DNA of 64,000 nt from Nitrospira sp. GTDB lineage: Bacteria; Nitrospirota; Thermodesulfovibrionia; Thermodesulfovibrionales; Dissulfurispiraceae. The position numbers and the translations under genes were made by a program. Position 1 is the first letter of the stretch, and the number at the start of each line of letters is the position of its first letter. The notes beneath the pieces are model-generated. The model was not told the DNA's origin. It saw nothing but the letters and a program-made list of their open reading frames with translations, and did not search any database. Where the stretch lies: assembly GCA_002634385.1 (NCBI GenBank), contig NSJL01000014.1:53032-117031 (forward strand), written 5' to 3'. Positions 51,596 through 59,311 of the stretch are shown here, in pieces.

Positions 51596-52053
51596 TGAAA
51601 CCCGCGACCCTGAAACACCTTCGTTCTGCGGGCGGAGTCATCTTCAGGAAAAGAGACGATACGATCGAAATTGCCCTTATCGCCACAAAGGGCAGGACCG
51701 CGTGGACCCTGCCCAAGGGCATCATCGATAAGGGGGAGGCCCCCGAAGTCACTGCGGTACGGGAGATCGAGGAGGAAACCGGCCTTGTGGGCAGGATAAT
51801 CGATTTCCTGGGAGAGAAGTCCTACTGGTTCTACCTCAAGGACGAAAATACCAAATACCGGAAGACCGTCAGCTATTTTCTTCTGGAACTTATCGGCGGT
51901 ACCATAGAAAATTCCTGCTGGGAAGTGGACGAGGCAGTCTGGGTTCCCCTGGAGCAGGCCGTCCTGAAACTCTCTTACAGGAGCGACAGGGAGATCGTGG
52001 AAACGGCAAAGGAGAGATTGAGTACGCATGGGTTCCATACTGTCACGGGATGA
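51595..52053 (+). CDS. NUDIX hydrolase
   Basis: A 152-residue hydrolase with a perfect Nudix box GIIDKGEAPEVTAVREIEEETGL (Gx5Ex7REUxEExGU). The rest, AGGVIFRKRDDTIEIALIATKGRTAWTLPKG, resembles MutT-like or diadenosine-polyphosphate hydrolases. It overlaps the rseP stop (TAATG) and the next gene by 26 nt. Substrate unknown. Confidence 0.9.
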   Translation: MKPATLKHLRSAGGVIFRKRDDTIEIALIATKGRTAWTLPKGIIDKGEAPEVTAVREIEEETGLVGRIIDFLGEKSYWFYLKDENTKYRKTVSYFLLELIGGTIENSCWEVDEAVWVPLEQAVLKLSYRSDREIVETAKERLSTHGFHTVTG

Positions 52054-52498
52054 GGCGGCGGGAGTTATCTCTTCCCTCAAGGCCGGGGGGAAGAAGATCG
52101 TCTTCACCAACGGCTGTTTCGATATCCTCCATATAGGGCACGCCAGATACCTGAAAGAAGCGAAAGGGCTGGGAGATGTGCTGATTGTCGGCGTCAACGC
52201 CGACTCCTCGGTGGGAAGGCTGAAGCCGGGCCGGCCCATCATCGGCGAGGCACAGCGGGCGGAAATGCTCGCCTCCCTTGAAGCAGTGGACTACGTTGTT
52301 CTCTTCAGCGAAGACACCCCCTACGAGCTCATCAGGTCCCTTATGCCCGATGTCCTGGTGAAGGGCGGGGACTGGAAGAGAGAGGATATCGTGGGGTCCG
52401 ATATCGTGCCCGAAGTCCATAGCCTTCCTTATATTTCAGGGAATTCCACCACCGAAATCATCAGAAAGATTGTAGAGCAGGAGTGCCCCGGGAAGTAG
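52028..52498 (+). CDS. rfaE2: RfaE2/HldE-C-type heptose 1-phosphate adenylyltransferase
   Basis: A 156-residue nucleotidyltransferase. It has IVFTNGCFDILHIGHARYLKEAKGLGDVLIVGVN (HxGH), RPIIGEAQRAEMLASLEAVDYVVLFSEDTP and ISGNSTTEII, which match the adenylyltransferase half of HldE. It would make ADP-D-beta-D-heptose for the LPS inner core. The kinase half is not in this window, so it must be encoded separately. Confidence 0.92.
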   Translation: MGSILSRDEAAGVISSLKAGGKKIVFTNGCFDILHIGHARYLKEAKGLGDVLIVGVNADSSVGRLKPGRPIIGEAQRAEMLASLEAVDYVVLFSEDTPYELIRSLMPDVLVKGGDWKREDIVGSDIVPEVHSLPYISGNSTTEIIRKIVEQECPGK

Positions 52499-52502
52499 AC
52501 AT

Positions 52503-52550
52503 TCCTCAAAGCTGTCACCCCGGCGGATCCTCTGAGCCGGGATGACGGCG
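52503..52550. repeat. Short remnant of the GTCACCCCGG repeat
   Basis: CTGTCACCCCGGCGGATCCTCTGAGCCGGGATGAC is a compact palindromic relic of the unit that is stacked in the long repeats at 23.5 and 36.4 kb. It is between convergent genes. Confidence 0.5.
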
Positions 52551-52636
52551 ATCTCCGACAAACGGGAACAGGCTCCGCGCTGCTTTCGAGGCAATGTCAA
52601 AGGAGAGAGGAGATGTCCTCTACGGAGTCTGCTGAA

Positions 52637-53182
52637 TTAGAGCCAGTATTCCGGATATTTTCTGTCCTGTGAGAGATTGTTCACCACAAGGGCGACAAGA
52701 AGCAGGACAAGGGCACCGAGGCCGACAGGGATAAAGGCATACAGGAAACCGAGGGCATGCACTTTCGGTCCGCCGATCACCGCAATCAGGGCGGTGGCGC
52801 CTCCGGGGGGATGGAGCGTCTTGGTAACCAGCATCGCCGCGATGGCGAGGGAAACACCCAGCGCAGAGGCCATCCACAGGGTACCTCCGAACATCTTAAA
52901 GCACACAACCCCCACAAGGGCCGAGACAATATGGCCCCCCAGGACATTCCTCGGCTGCGCAAGGGGGCTCTTGATCGCCCCGTAGACAAGGACTGCCGAT
53001 GCCCCGAAAGAACCGATGATGAGGGACAGATCCCGGGACTCGAAATAAGCGGAGGAGAGGTATCCGCAGGCTCCTATGCCGATGACCGCCCCCAGCCACG
53101 ACCAGAGGACCTCTTTCAGACCTACCCCCGGAGGGCTCTTCGCCCCTCCCTTCATTTTAGAAAAATAGGCGGAGAGATTCAT
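52637..53182 (-). CDS. HPP-family membrane protein
   Basis: A 181-residue protein with four to five hydrophobic segments and the HPP pattern: FGASAVLVYGAIKSPLAQPRNVLGGH, TKTLHPPGGATALIAVIGG (the HPP motif) and a C-terminal hydrophobic helix. Some HPP proteins of cyanobacteria and plastids transport nitrite. Its ATG begins directly after the CBS-protein stop, and the pair shares a promoter with the TATGAC-N4-GTCATA palindrome, so a nitrogen-oxide role is plausible though inferred. Confidence 0.88.
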   Translation of the reverse strand: MNLSAYFSKMKGGAKSPPGVGLKEVLWSWLGAVIGIGACGYLSSAYFESRDLSLIIGSFGASAVLVYGAIKSPLAQPRNVLGGHIVSALVGVVCFKMFGGTLWMASALGVSLAIAAMLVTKTLHPPGGATALIAVIGGPKVHALGFLYAFIPVGLGALVLLLVALVVNNLSQDRKYPEYWL

Positions 53183-53788
53183 TCAGTTCGTGTCTCCCAT
53201 TACCCTGACGACATCCGCCCGTGAAATCACCCCTATGAGCGTCCCCCTGCTGTCCACCACAGGGAGTCTTTTGATCCTTTTTCCATTCAAGATCGCTGCC
53301 ACATCCTTTATATCGGCATCGGGAGTGGTGGTGATCGCCGGGGAGGTCATTACCTCTTTCACCAAGCATGCCGATACCGTATGTTTCGGAAGCGGCTCTC
53401 CGAGAATATGCCGCACAATGTCTTTGAAAGTATGTCCCCGGCCTACGCCCGCCATGGAAAGGACATCGGCTTCCGTCACCACTCCAATGACCCGGTTCTC
53501 CTCGTCCACCACCGGCAGGCCGCTGATCCGGTGCTGTGCAAGAAGGGAAGAGACCTTGTGGATATCGGCGTCTCCTTTTATACTGATGACTTCCCTCGTC
53601 ATCACCTCTTCGACGGAAATCTTCCTGGAAAGTCTTTCCCGTGCATGCCTCAGGGCGATGGAATAGATCTTTTTGAGGTCCTCCTCCGTGATGTCGACGT
53701 ACGACTTCATCTCCCGGAGGGCCGCCCTCAGGTCCTCGTCGCCAATTTCACACCTATCCATCTTCTGTTCGTCCTGTTCGTTCGTCAT
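53183..53788 (-). CDS. Tandem CBS-domain protein
   Basis: A 201-residue soluble protein with a helical N-terminal ~55 residues and two CBS units: VMTREVISIKGDADIHKVSSLLAQHRISGLPVVDEENRVIGVVTEADVL and VMTSPAITTTPDADIKDVAAILNGKRIKRLPVVDSRGTLIGVISRADVV. Pairs of this type bind adenine nucleotides and gate partner proteins. I start at ATG 53788, because the alternative at 53824 would lie upstream of the predicted transcript start. It probably regulates the HPP protein encoded next. Confidence 0.88.
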   Translation of the reverse strand: MTNEQDEQKMDRCEIGDEDLRAALREMKSYVDITEEDLKKIYSIALRHARERLSRKISVEEVMTREVISIKGDADIHKVSSLLAQHRISGLPVVDEENRVIGVVTEADVLSMAGVGRGHTFKDIVRHILGEPLPKHTVSACLVKEVMTSPAITTTPDADIKDVAAILNGKRIKRLPVVDSRGTLIGVISRADVVRVMGDTN

Positions 53789-53815
53789 CGCAACGGAAAG
53801 ACTCCTTTTGCCGCT

Positions 53816-53860
53816 ATTATACATCTACCGGCCGGTCTGAAAACTATGACATACGTCATA
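53816..53860 (-). promoter_or_regulatory. CRP/FNR-type operator and promoter of the CBS-HPP operon
   Basis: The perfect palindrome TATGAC-ATAC-GTCATA (53845-53860) is followed on the minus strand, after 23 nt, by TATAAT (53821-53816). The start site is near 53809. This is the spacing of class II activation within about 2 nt. Confidence 0.6.
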
Positions 53861-53930
53861 CGGGAATCCGCCCGGAACTGAAAAAAAGGGGGAAATCAGT
53901 TTTTTCACTTATGTGCTTATTTGTTTTTCT

Positions 53931-53973
53931 TATGATTTAGATCATAGCCACCCTTTTCTGCACGTTCTATAAT
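53931..53973 (+). promoter_or_regulatory. CRP/FNR-type operator and promoter of norCB
   Basis: The palindrome TATGAT-TTAG-ATCATA (53931-53946) is followed after 21 nt by a perfect TATAAT (53968-53973). With a start at about 53980 the palindrome centre lies at -41.5, the position of class II CRP/FNR/DNR activation. There is no good -35 element. Confidence 0.68.
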
Positions 53974-54040
53974 CTTGACATATCAGCCGGAGTATCCGGC
54001 ACGAGAAAAGAGGACGCATGCTATCTGGGGAGGTGTATCA

Positions 54041-54715
54041 ATGAGTAACAAGGCAGCGAGAAATCTATTTATCTACGGCAGTATCTTCTTTTTCGTGATC
54101 TTCCTTGCCCTTACTTACGACACCATGAGTCAGCTTGACCAAAGGGCTCCGGAAATCACCGAGGAAGTGAATGCAGGGAAGATGGCGTGGCACAAGTACG
54201 ACTGTATCGGATGCCATACCATTTTCGGGAACGGCTCCTATTTCGCCCCCGACATGACGAAGATAGCGGAAAAGAAGCCCAAAGGGTACCTGAAACAGTT
54301 CCTGCTGGATCCGAAAGCAGTCAATCCTAATGCGTCGATGCCGAAGCTCGGCCTCAACGCCACTGAGGCGGACAACATGATCGTGTTTCTTGACTGGATC
54401 TCGAAAGTCGACACCAATGGCTGGCCGCCGAAACCCATCCTCGCCGCGGCGACAGGGGCGGGAGGACAGGAACTTACCCCCGGGCAGAAGGTGTACCGTG
54501 CTCAGAACTGCGCCGCATGCCATACGCTCAACGGAATAGGAGGCACCACCGGTCCCGCTCTCGACAAGGTGGGAAGCAGGAGGGACAGGGCATGGATCCT
54601 CGGGCATTTCAAGGATCCGAAGGCGTTTGTGCCCAACTCCGCCATGCCGCCGTACGGGCATCTGAGCGAGAAAGATCTGAACGATTTAACCGATTACATG
54701 GTTTCGCTGAAATAG
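54041..54715 (+). CDS. norC: Nitric oxide reductase subunit C, diheme form
   Basis: A 224-residue membrane-anchored cytochrome c. It has a single N-terminal helix (NLFIYGSIFFFVIFLALTY), a first heme at CIGCH (C55-C58-H59) with candidate ligand M100, and a second heme at CAACH (C157-C160-H161) with candidate M202. Classical NorC is about 150 residues with one heme, so this is NorC plus an additional cytochrome c domain. The ATG follows GGGGAGG; the longer frame begins upstream of the predicted transcript start and is rejected. norB starts 13 nt downstream. Confidence 0.9.
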   Translation: MSNKAARNLFIYGSIFFFVIFLALTYDTMSQLDQRAPEITEEVNAGKMAWHKYDCIGCHTIFGNGSYFAPDMTKIAEKKPKGYLKQFLLDPKAVNPNASMPKLGLNATEADNMIVFLDWISKVDTNGWPPKPILAAATGAGGQELTPGQKVYRAQNCAACHTLNGIGGTTGPALDKVGSRRDRAWILGHFKDPKAFVPNSAMPPYGHLSEKDLNDLTDYMVSLK

Positions 54716-54728
54716 GAGGGGAGGTACA

Positions 54729-56120
54729 ATGAGCATTAAATATGAAAGCCAGAAAATAGCTCAATATTTCTATACGTTCGCGGTCGTTCTGTTCCTGGTA
54801 CAGGTGCTGGTCGGCATCATCGCCGCAGTGCAGTTCATGTGGCCGGACTTCTTTTTCCTCAATTTCAACACGATCCGCACCCTCCATATCAACGCACTGG
54901 TGGTGTGGCTCCTTGTCGGTCTGATGGGTGCTACTTATTATGTCATTCCTGAAGAGTCCGAAACCGAGCTCTGGAGCGTACCCCTTGCCCTCTTGCAGTT
55001 CTGGGCGACGGTCATCGCCGTAACCGCGGTGGTCCTCGGGTACATCTGGATGGGTCTCGACCCCCAGGCGAACAGCACGGTCCTGGGCACGCAGCTGCTG
55101 AATGAGGGGAGGGAATACATCGAAGCTCCCCGCTGGGCGGATATCCTCATCGTCGTGTCGGTACTCCTCTTCCTTTTCAATTGCTTAATGACAGTGCTCA
55201 AGACAAAAAAATGGACGGGTATCCAGGGGACCCTCCTCGGTGGTCTGGTCTTCCTTGCCCTGATGTATCTGCCGGGCATGATGTACATGAAGAGCATGGT
55301 CAGGGACCAGTGGTGGTGGTGGTGGGTCGTCCATCTCTGGGTGGAAGGCTCATGGGAAGTAATCGCGGGCGCGCTCCTCGCCTTCATGCTCATGAAAGTC
55401 ACCGGCGCAAAGAGGGAAGTCCTCGAGAGATGGATGTACGTTGAGGTAGGCCTTGTGCTCTTTACCGGTATCCTCGGCACCGGCCACCATTATTACTGGA
55501 TCGGCACCCCGGCATACTGGCTGTGGGTCGGCGGTATCTTCAGCTCCCTCGAGCCCATTCCCCTGCTCGTCATGGTGTGGGATGCCTTCAGAACCACCAG
55601 GGAACACAGGACCGTCGCCAACAGGCCCGGTCAATACTACACCGTCTCCCATGCCATCTTCAACTTCGTGGGAGCCGGACTCTGGGGCGTAGTCCACACC
55701 CTTCCCCAGGTCAATAAGTGGACTCACGGTACGCAGATCACCACCGCCCACGGGCACCTCGCTTTCTACGGCGCCTATGTGCTCCTGGTCCTTGCCATGA
55801 TCTATGTGACCCTTCCCGCCATTCGCGGCGTGAAGAGCTTCAACGAGTCGAGGGCATTTCAGTCCTTCTGGTGGATGACCATCTCCATGGTATTCATCGT
55901 GCTGACCATCACCGGCGCCGGAATGGTGCAGACCTACATGGAACGCCTCATGGGGCTCGATTATGTGGCGGTAAAAGCAAACTATAACCTCTGGTTCTGG
56001 ATACTCAGGACTATTTTCGGCGTCGGCTTCCTCATCGGCGTGGGGATTTTCGTGGTGGACTACTTCAAGCTCGGGAAAGAGCCCGCGTCCGCCGCTTCTC
56101 CTGCTACGGAGAGGGTGTAA
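54729..56120 (+). CDS. norB: Nitric oxide reductase catalytic subunit B (cNOR type)
   Basis: A 463-residue, twelve-helix heme-copper-family enzyme that reduces two NO to N2O. Heme b ligands are H53 (RTLHINALVVW) and H343; the other ring ligands are H341 (heme b3) and the non-heme iron ligands H202 (VVHLWVEG), H253 and H254 (TGHHYYWIG). Glutamates E206 and E275 (SSLEPIPL) correspond to the conserved cNOR acids E211 and E280. There is no quinol-oxidase extension, so it takes electrons through NorC. The transcript ends at the hairpin at 56178-56210. Confidence 0.96.
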   Translation: MSIKYESQKIAQYFYTFAVVLFLVQVLVGIIAAVQFMWPDFFFLNFNTIRTLHINALVVWLLVGLMGATYYVIPEESETELWSVPLALLQFWATVIAVTAVVLGYIWMGLDPQANSTVLGTQLLNEGREYIEAPRWADILIVVSVLLFLFNCLMTVLKTKKWTGIQGTLLGGLVFLALMYLPGMMYMKSMVRDQWWWWWVVHLWVEGSWEVIAGALLAFMLMKVTGAKREVLERWMYVEVGLVLFTGILGTGHHYYWIGTPAYWLWVGGIFSSLEPIPLLVMVWDAFRTTREHRTVANRPGQYYTVSHAIFNFVGAGLWGVVHTLPQVNKWTHGTQITTAHGHLAFYGAYVLLVLAMIYVTLPAIRGVKSFNESRAFQSFWWMTISMVFIVLTITGAGMVQTYMERLMGLDYVAVKANYNLWFWILRTIFGVGFLIGVGIFVVDYFKLGKEPASAASPATERV

Positions 56121-56177
56121 GAGCCTGCGCATAAGCATAATGGGCAAATAAGGCTACGGCCGCAAGCCGTACCCCCG

Positions 56178-56221
56178 GTACGCAAGGGAGCCCCCTTCTC
56201 CCTTGCGTACTCCCCCTTTTT
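56178..56221 (+). terminator. Rho-independent terminator of norCB
   Basis: GTACGCAAGGGAG (56178-56190), a 7-nt loop and CTCCCTTGCGTAC (56198-56210) form a perfect 13-bp stem, followed by TCCCCCTTTTT. Confidence 0.8.
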
Positions 56222-56231
56222 CCTCTATAAT
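56203..56231 (+). promoter_or_regulatory. Promoter embedded in the norCB terminator
   Basis: TTGCGT (56203-56208) lies inside the right arm of the terminator stem, 17 nt before a perfect TATAAT (56226-56231). The predicted start, about 56238, is next to the ATG at 56239, so the message is leaderless. Confidence 0.5.
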
Positions 56232-56238
56232 AATTCCC

Positions 56239-57153
56239 ATGGAAAAACTGATCCCTTCCTTCATGCTGTCCCTTCTTTTTCTGCTCCTCCTCACCTCTCA
56301 CTCCCATGCCACTGTCGAATACGCGAAACAGACACGCCTCCAATGCCTCGACTGCCATGTGGAGGCAGGAGGGGGGAGAAGCCTCACCCCCCGGGGGAAA
56401 GCGTTTCTCGGCGACCTGAAAGCCAGGGGGCTTGCCCGGCAGTTGTCCCCCACACAGAGGGTGGGGCGCCTGATCGTCGGGTATCTCCACATGATGAGCG
56501 CCATTGCATGGTTCGGTGCCATTCTGTATGTCCATATCCTCCTGAAGCCCGCCTATGCGGCGAAAGGGCTCCCCCGGGGAGAGCTGCGCCTCGGCTGGAT
56601 CTCCATGATCGTTGTCTTCATCACGGGTATCCTGCTGACTATTGCACGGGTGCCCTCCCCCGATGTGTTCTATACGACGCGCTTCGGCATCCTCCTGGCG
56701 ATCAAGATATTTCTCTTCATGATAATGTTCACCAGCGCGGTAATCGTGACGTTTTTCGTAGGCCCCCGGATGAGACGGAAACAGTGCGCCTCTCCGTCAA
56801 ACGGCCCCGGGGACTGCTCCCCTGACCAGCTATCCCACTATGACGGAAGGGAGGGACGTCCCGCCTGCTTTTCGTATAAAGGGGTTATTTATGATGCCTC
56901 GCAGAGCAAGCTCTGGAAGGACGGCCTTCATATGAGAAAGCATACCGCGGGACAGGATCTTACCGATGTCCTCAAGAACGCACCGCACGGAGAGGAGAAG
57001 GTCCTCTCCCTGCCGGTTTTCGGAAAGCTCCTCTCCATAGAGGAAGAGAGGAAAAAACCTCTATTCTTGAAAGCTTTTTTCTGCATGGCCTACATGAACC
57101 TTTCCCTTACCTTTATTATCATCTTTGTCATCTCTCTCTGGAGATGGTGGTAG
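56239..57153 (+). CDS. CxxCH/CopD-like/cytochrome b5-like membrane fusion protein
   Basis: A 304-residue protein with three parts. A signal-type helix (residues 6-22) is followed by a CLDCH heme c motif (C36-C39-H40) in a small export domain. Three membrane segments follow (about 75-175), with HMMSAIAWFGAILYVHILLKP and TGILLTIARV resembling the CopD/DUF-type b-heme membrane domain. Residues about 195-275 form a cytochrome-b5-like heme/steroid-binding fold (SHYDGREGRPACFSYKGVIYDASQSKLWKDGLH, HTAGQDLTDVLKNAPHG), and a last membrane segment closes the protein. The combination suggests transmembrane electron transfer beside NorCB. I know no named family with this architecture. Confidence 0.78.
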   Translation: MEKLIPSFMLSLLFLLLLTSHSHATVEYAKQTRLQCLDCHVEAGGGRSLTPRGKAFLGDLKARGLARQLSPTQRVGRLIVGYLHMMSAIAWFGAILYVHILLKPAYAAKGLPRGELRLGWISMIVVFITGILLTIARVPSPDVFYTTRFGILLAIKIFLFMIMFTSAVIVTFFVGPRMRRKQCASPSNGPGDCSPDQLSHYDGREGRPACFSYKGVIYDASQSKLWKDGLHMRKHTAGQDLTDVLKNAPHGEEKVLSLPVFGKLLSIEEERKKPLFLKAFFCMAYMNLSLTFIIIFVISLWRWW

Positions 57154-57191
57154 CCTCCCCGAACATGCCCGTTTAATGAGTCTCTCCGCAT

Positions 57192-57234
57192 TATGATTTG
57201 TCTCATACCGCTCCCGTTCCGGGCGTGGTAAAGT
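57192..57234 (+). promoter_or_regulatory. CRP/FNR-type operator and promoter of the NapH-like gene
   Basis: TATGAT-TTGT-CTCATA (57192-57207, one mismatch in the palindrome) is followed after 21 nt by TAAAGT (57229-57234), the same geometry as at norC. The start, about 57241, lies 3 nt before the ATG. Confidence 0.55.
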
Positions 57235-57243
57235 AAAATCATT

Positions 57244-58221
57244 ATGATGACCGAAAAGTTCCTGAAAAGAAGCCGAAGGATAACCCAGGTTGGTTTCATC
57301 CTGCTGATATTTCTCATTCCCGTTTTCGATATCCTGCGCTACGATACCGCCACGAAGGAACTGTTCCTGTTCGGCGAGGTATGGACACTGGGATTGAAAG
57401 AGGGGTTCTACACCGATCACAGCGTGACCGGGGCGCTGCATATTGCAGTGCAGTTCTTCCTGAAAGCCATACTCCCCTGGCTCGTGATCCTCGCCATTTT
57501 TCCCCTTGCAGGGTATATCGGGGGGAGGTTCTTCTGCGGCTGGCTCTGTCCCGAAGGGGCTCTCTTCGAGCTGTCCGATTATCTCACCCTCAAGCTTCTG
57601 GGGAGGAGGAGCCTCTATGGCAAAAAGCCCAATGACCCGGAGCTGCCCCGGGCGAACCGCTTTATTTTCGGAATGCTCGCCCTGCTCAGTATGATCGTCA
57701 TCCCCCTCCTCGGCGGTATAGCGCTCACCGGTTACTTTGTCGCGCCCAAGACCATCTGGCACCAGATCCTCACCTGGAATTTCACCTTCGGCGTGAAGGC
57801 CGGCATCATCGGGGTATCCCTCTACATCCTCATCGGGTCCATTTTCGTACGGCATGTCTTTTGCAAGTTCGTGTGCGCTCCGGGACTCATGCAGATGCTT
57901 TTCGGATGGGTCAGTCCCGTATCGCTCCGGATAAAGATGGACACCTCCAGGATTTCCGAGTGCACGGACTGCAAGGGCTGTGAAAAGGCCTGCTTCATGA
58001 ACGTGCTGCCGAGAAAGAACAAACGGGACATCTCCTGCGTAAACTGCGGGGCCTGCATCGCCGCCTGCCATAAGGAGCTCGGAGAAGGCAAAGGGCTCTT
58101 TTCCTTCCAGCGGGGGGAGAAGCAGGCCCTCCCGGTGCAGGAGCCGGGAGGAGCAAACGGGGAAAGGCACCACCCCAAGCAGAAGAGCGCCGACGGCGAC
58201 ACCGCCCGGGTGAAAGCGTAG
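57244..58221 (+). CDS. NapH/NosR-like membrane 4Fe-4S protein
   Basis: A 325-residue inner-membrane ferredoxin with about five helices. The cytoplasmic-facing cysteine motifs are CGWLCPEG and CKFVCAPG, typical of NapH/NosR/CcoG, followed by two ferredoxin sets CTDCKGCEKACF and CVNCGACIAACH that can bind two [4Fe-4S] clusters. The second set is CxxCxxCxxxC rather than CxxxCP, ending in H. The C-terminal ~30 residues are polar and unconserved. It would pass quinol electrons toward periplasmic reductases. It has its own operator and no Shine-Dalgarno site. Confidence 0.88.
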   Translation: MMTEKFLKRSRRITQVGFILLIFLIPVFDILRYDTATKELFLFGEVWTLGLKEGFYTDHSVTGALHIAVQFFLKAILPWLVILAIFPLAGYIGGRFFCGWLCPEGALFELSDYLTLKLLGRRSLYGKKPNDPELPRANRFIFGMLALLSMIVIPLLGGIALTGYFVAPKTIWHQILTWNFTFGVKAGIIGVSLYILIGSIFVRHVFCKFVCAPGLMQMLFGWVSPVSLRIKMDTSRISECTDCKGCEKACFMNVLPRKNKRDISCVNCGACIAACHKELGEGKGLFSFQRGEKQALPVQEPGGANGERHHPKQKSADGDTARVKA

Positions 58222-58230
58222 CACTACTCT

Positions 58231-58260
58231 CATGGCGCACCATAGAAGCGGTGCGCCATG
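58231..58260 (+). terminator. Perfect 11-bp hairpin after the NapH-like gene
   Basis: CATGGCGCACC, an 8-nt loop and GGTGCGCCATG lie 10 nt past the stop. There is no U-tract, so it may be a transcript-stabilising stem instead. Confidence 0.45.
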
Positions 58261-58366
58261 GTATGATACAGGAGACGGCCCCTGTGTCGCTTCGACAGAA
58301 CGAGGGTGATTCTCATTTTTCTTGATATCGCTTTCTCGCTATTCAACTGTTTTAAGGAGGATTATG

Positions 58367-58681
58367 ATGGAAATACTCGATTTGAAGAAGCTGATCACCT
58401 TTCATTCCAACCGGATTTCGCGGGAGATGCTTTCCGACAAGCCCGAGATGCGCATCGCCCTCATGTGTCTTGAGGCGGGACAGGAACTGACTCCGCATAA
58501 GGCCCCCCTCCGGCTTATGATGTACTGCGTGGAAGGCAAGGGAACCTTCACCGTGGGGGACGAGGAAGTCGTCGCCGACGAGAAGACGGCCATCCTGTGC
58601 GATCCCATGGTTCCCCATGGCTTCAAGGCAGACAAGGGGGAAAGATTGGTGGTAATGGCCGTGGTAACCCCGGTAGATTAG
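58367..58681 (+). CDS. Small cupin-domain protein
   Basis: A 104-residue single-domain cupin: ALMCLEAGQELTPHKAPLRLMMYCVEGKGTFTVGDEEVVADEKTAILCDPMVPHGFKADKGERLVVMAVV. The motif 1 His pair is reduced to one (TPHKAP) and motif 2 has PHGF, so a metal site with few His ligands is possible. ATG 58367 is 6 nt after AAGGAGG; ATG 58364 is too close. It recurs beside norCB-type and NO-response genes in other bacteria in my general knowledge, but its reaction is not defined. Its stop codon is the first TAG of a repeat element. Confidence 0.82.
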   Translation: MEILDLKKLITFHSNRISREMLSDKPEMRIALMCLEAGQELTPHKAPLRLMMYCVEGKGTFTVGDEEVVADEKTAILCDPMVPHGFKADKGERLVVMAVVTPVD

Positions 58682-58762
58682 GGTCTGCTGCGACCGGCTG
58701 CCCAATATCCGCCCAATATCCGCCCAATATCCGGTAGTCCCCGGGGTGCGCACACGACCCTA
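58679..58762. repeat. TAGGGT element variant with internal 11-bp tandem repeat
   Basis: TAGGGTCTGCTGCGACCGGCTGC at the left and ACGACCCTA at the right make it a deleted relative of the elements at 8956 and 10920. Its core holds three copies of CCCAATATCCG in tandem. It starts exactly at the cupin stop codon. Confidence 0.55.
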
Positions 58763-58771
58763 TGTGCAGCT

Positions 58772-58808
58772 CATAGCTCATGGTTTGTCCCGCGAACCAT
58801 GAGCTATG
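58772..58808. terminator. Bidirectional hairpin between the cupin and RseC-like genes
   Basis: CATAGCTCATGGTT (58772-58785) pairs perfectly with AACCATGAGCTATG (58795-58808), a 14-bp stem with a 9-nt loop between convergent genes. Short T runs flank neither side strongly. Confidence 0.55.
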
Positions 58809-58820
58809 CAGCCTGAATTT

Positions 58821-59303
58821 CTACAGTCCGTATCTCATTTCCTCATCGGACCGTACCCGCTCCGAAAAGGAATAATCGGCTACGACCTCCTTCACCACCA
58901 GGGAGGAGCTCCTGTCGAGATTCCTCAGCTTCCTGAAGGAGAGGAAGGAGAAGAGCAGAAGGGAACCGAATCCACCCGCCACCTCCAGTGAGGACTGCGC
59001 AAAATATCTTCCTGCTACATTGCCCGCCAGTGAACCGGCAAGGAGGGCGAGGAGGGGAACGACAAAGGAGAGCAGGTATCCCTGCCGCCGCACCCTTTTG
59101 TCCAGTCCCACTCGCACCGTGTCGCCTACGGCGCCTCCCCCCGCATTACGCGCCCTCAGCATACGGGCGTTTCCTCCGGGTTTGCAGAGGCCTATCTGCC
59201 CGGCGCCGCAGCCCTTGCACGCATGGCCTCCCTGGAGCAGAATCACGGCGGTATCGCCTTCCAATCGAACTATTCGTCCTGTTTCGGGTATCGATGGTTT
59301 CAT
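58821..59303 (-). CDS. RseC/MucC-like membrane protein
   Basis: A 160-residue protein of the RseC family. The N-terminal cytoplasmic part has CKGCGAGQIGLC (C29, C32, C40), the cysteine pattern typical of these proteins, followed by two hydrophobic helices (LLSFVVPLLALLAGSLAG and the GGFGSLLLFSFL segment). RseC proteins act on sigma-E signalling or on SoxR reduction through the RsxABCDGE complex. Here it has a TATGAC-N4-GTCATA operator and is near nor genes, so redox-linked use is more likely. Confidence 0.85.
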   Translation of the reverse strand: MKPSIPETGRIVRLEGDTAVILLQGGHACKGCGAGQIGLCKPGGNARMLRARNAGGGAVGDTVRVGLDKRVRRQGYLLSFVVPLLALLAGSLAGNVAGRYFAQSSLEVAGGFGSLLLFSFLSFRKLRNLDRSSSLVVKEVVADYSFSERVRSDEEMRYGL

Positions 59304-59311
59304 ATAGATAG

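Noticed and set aside
53975..54040. Longer NorC frame starting at 53975
   Set aside because: The predicted transcript start (about 53980) is after that ATG, and GGGGAGG precedes ATG 54041.
58679..58740. Tandem CCCAATATCCG repeats as an iteron origin
   Set aside because: Only three 11-bp copies inside a transposable-type element, with no replication gene nearby.
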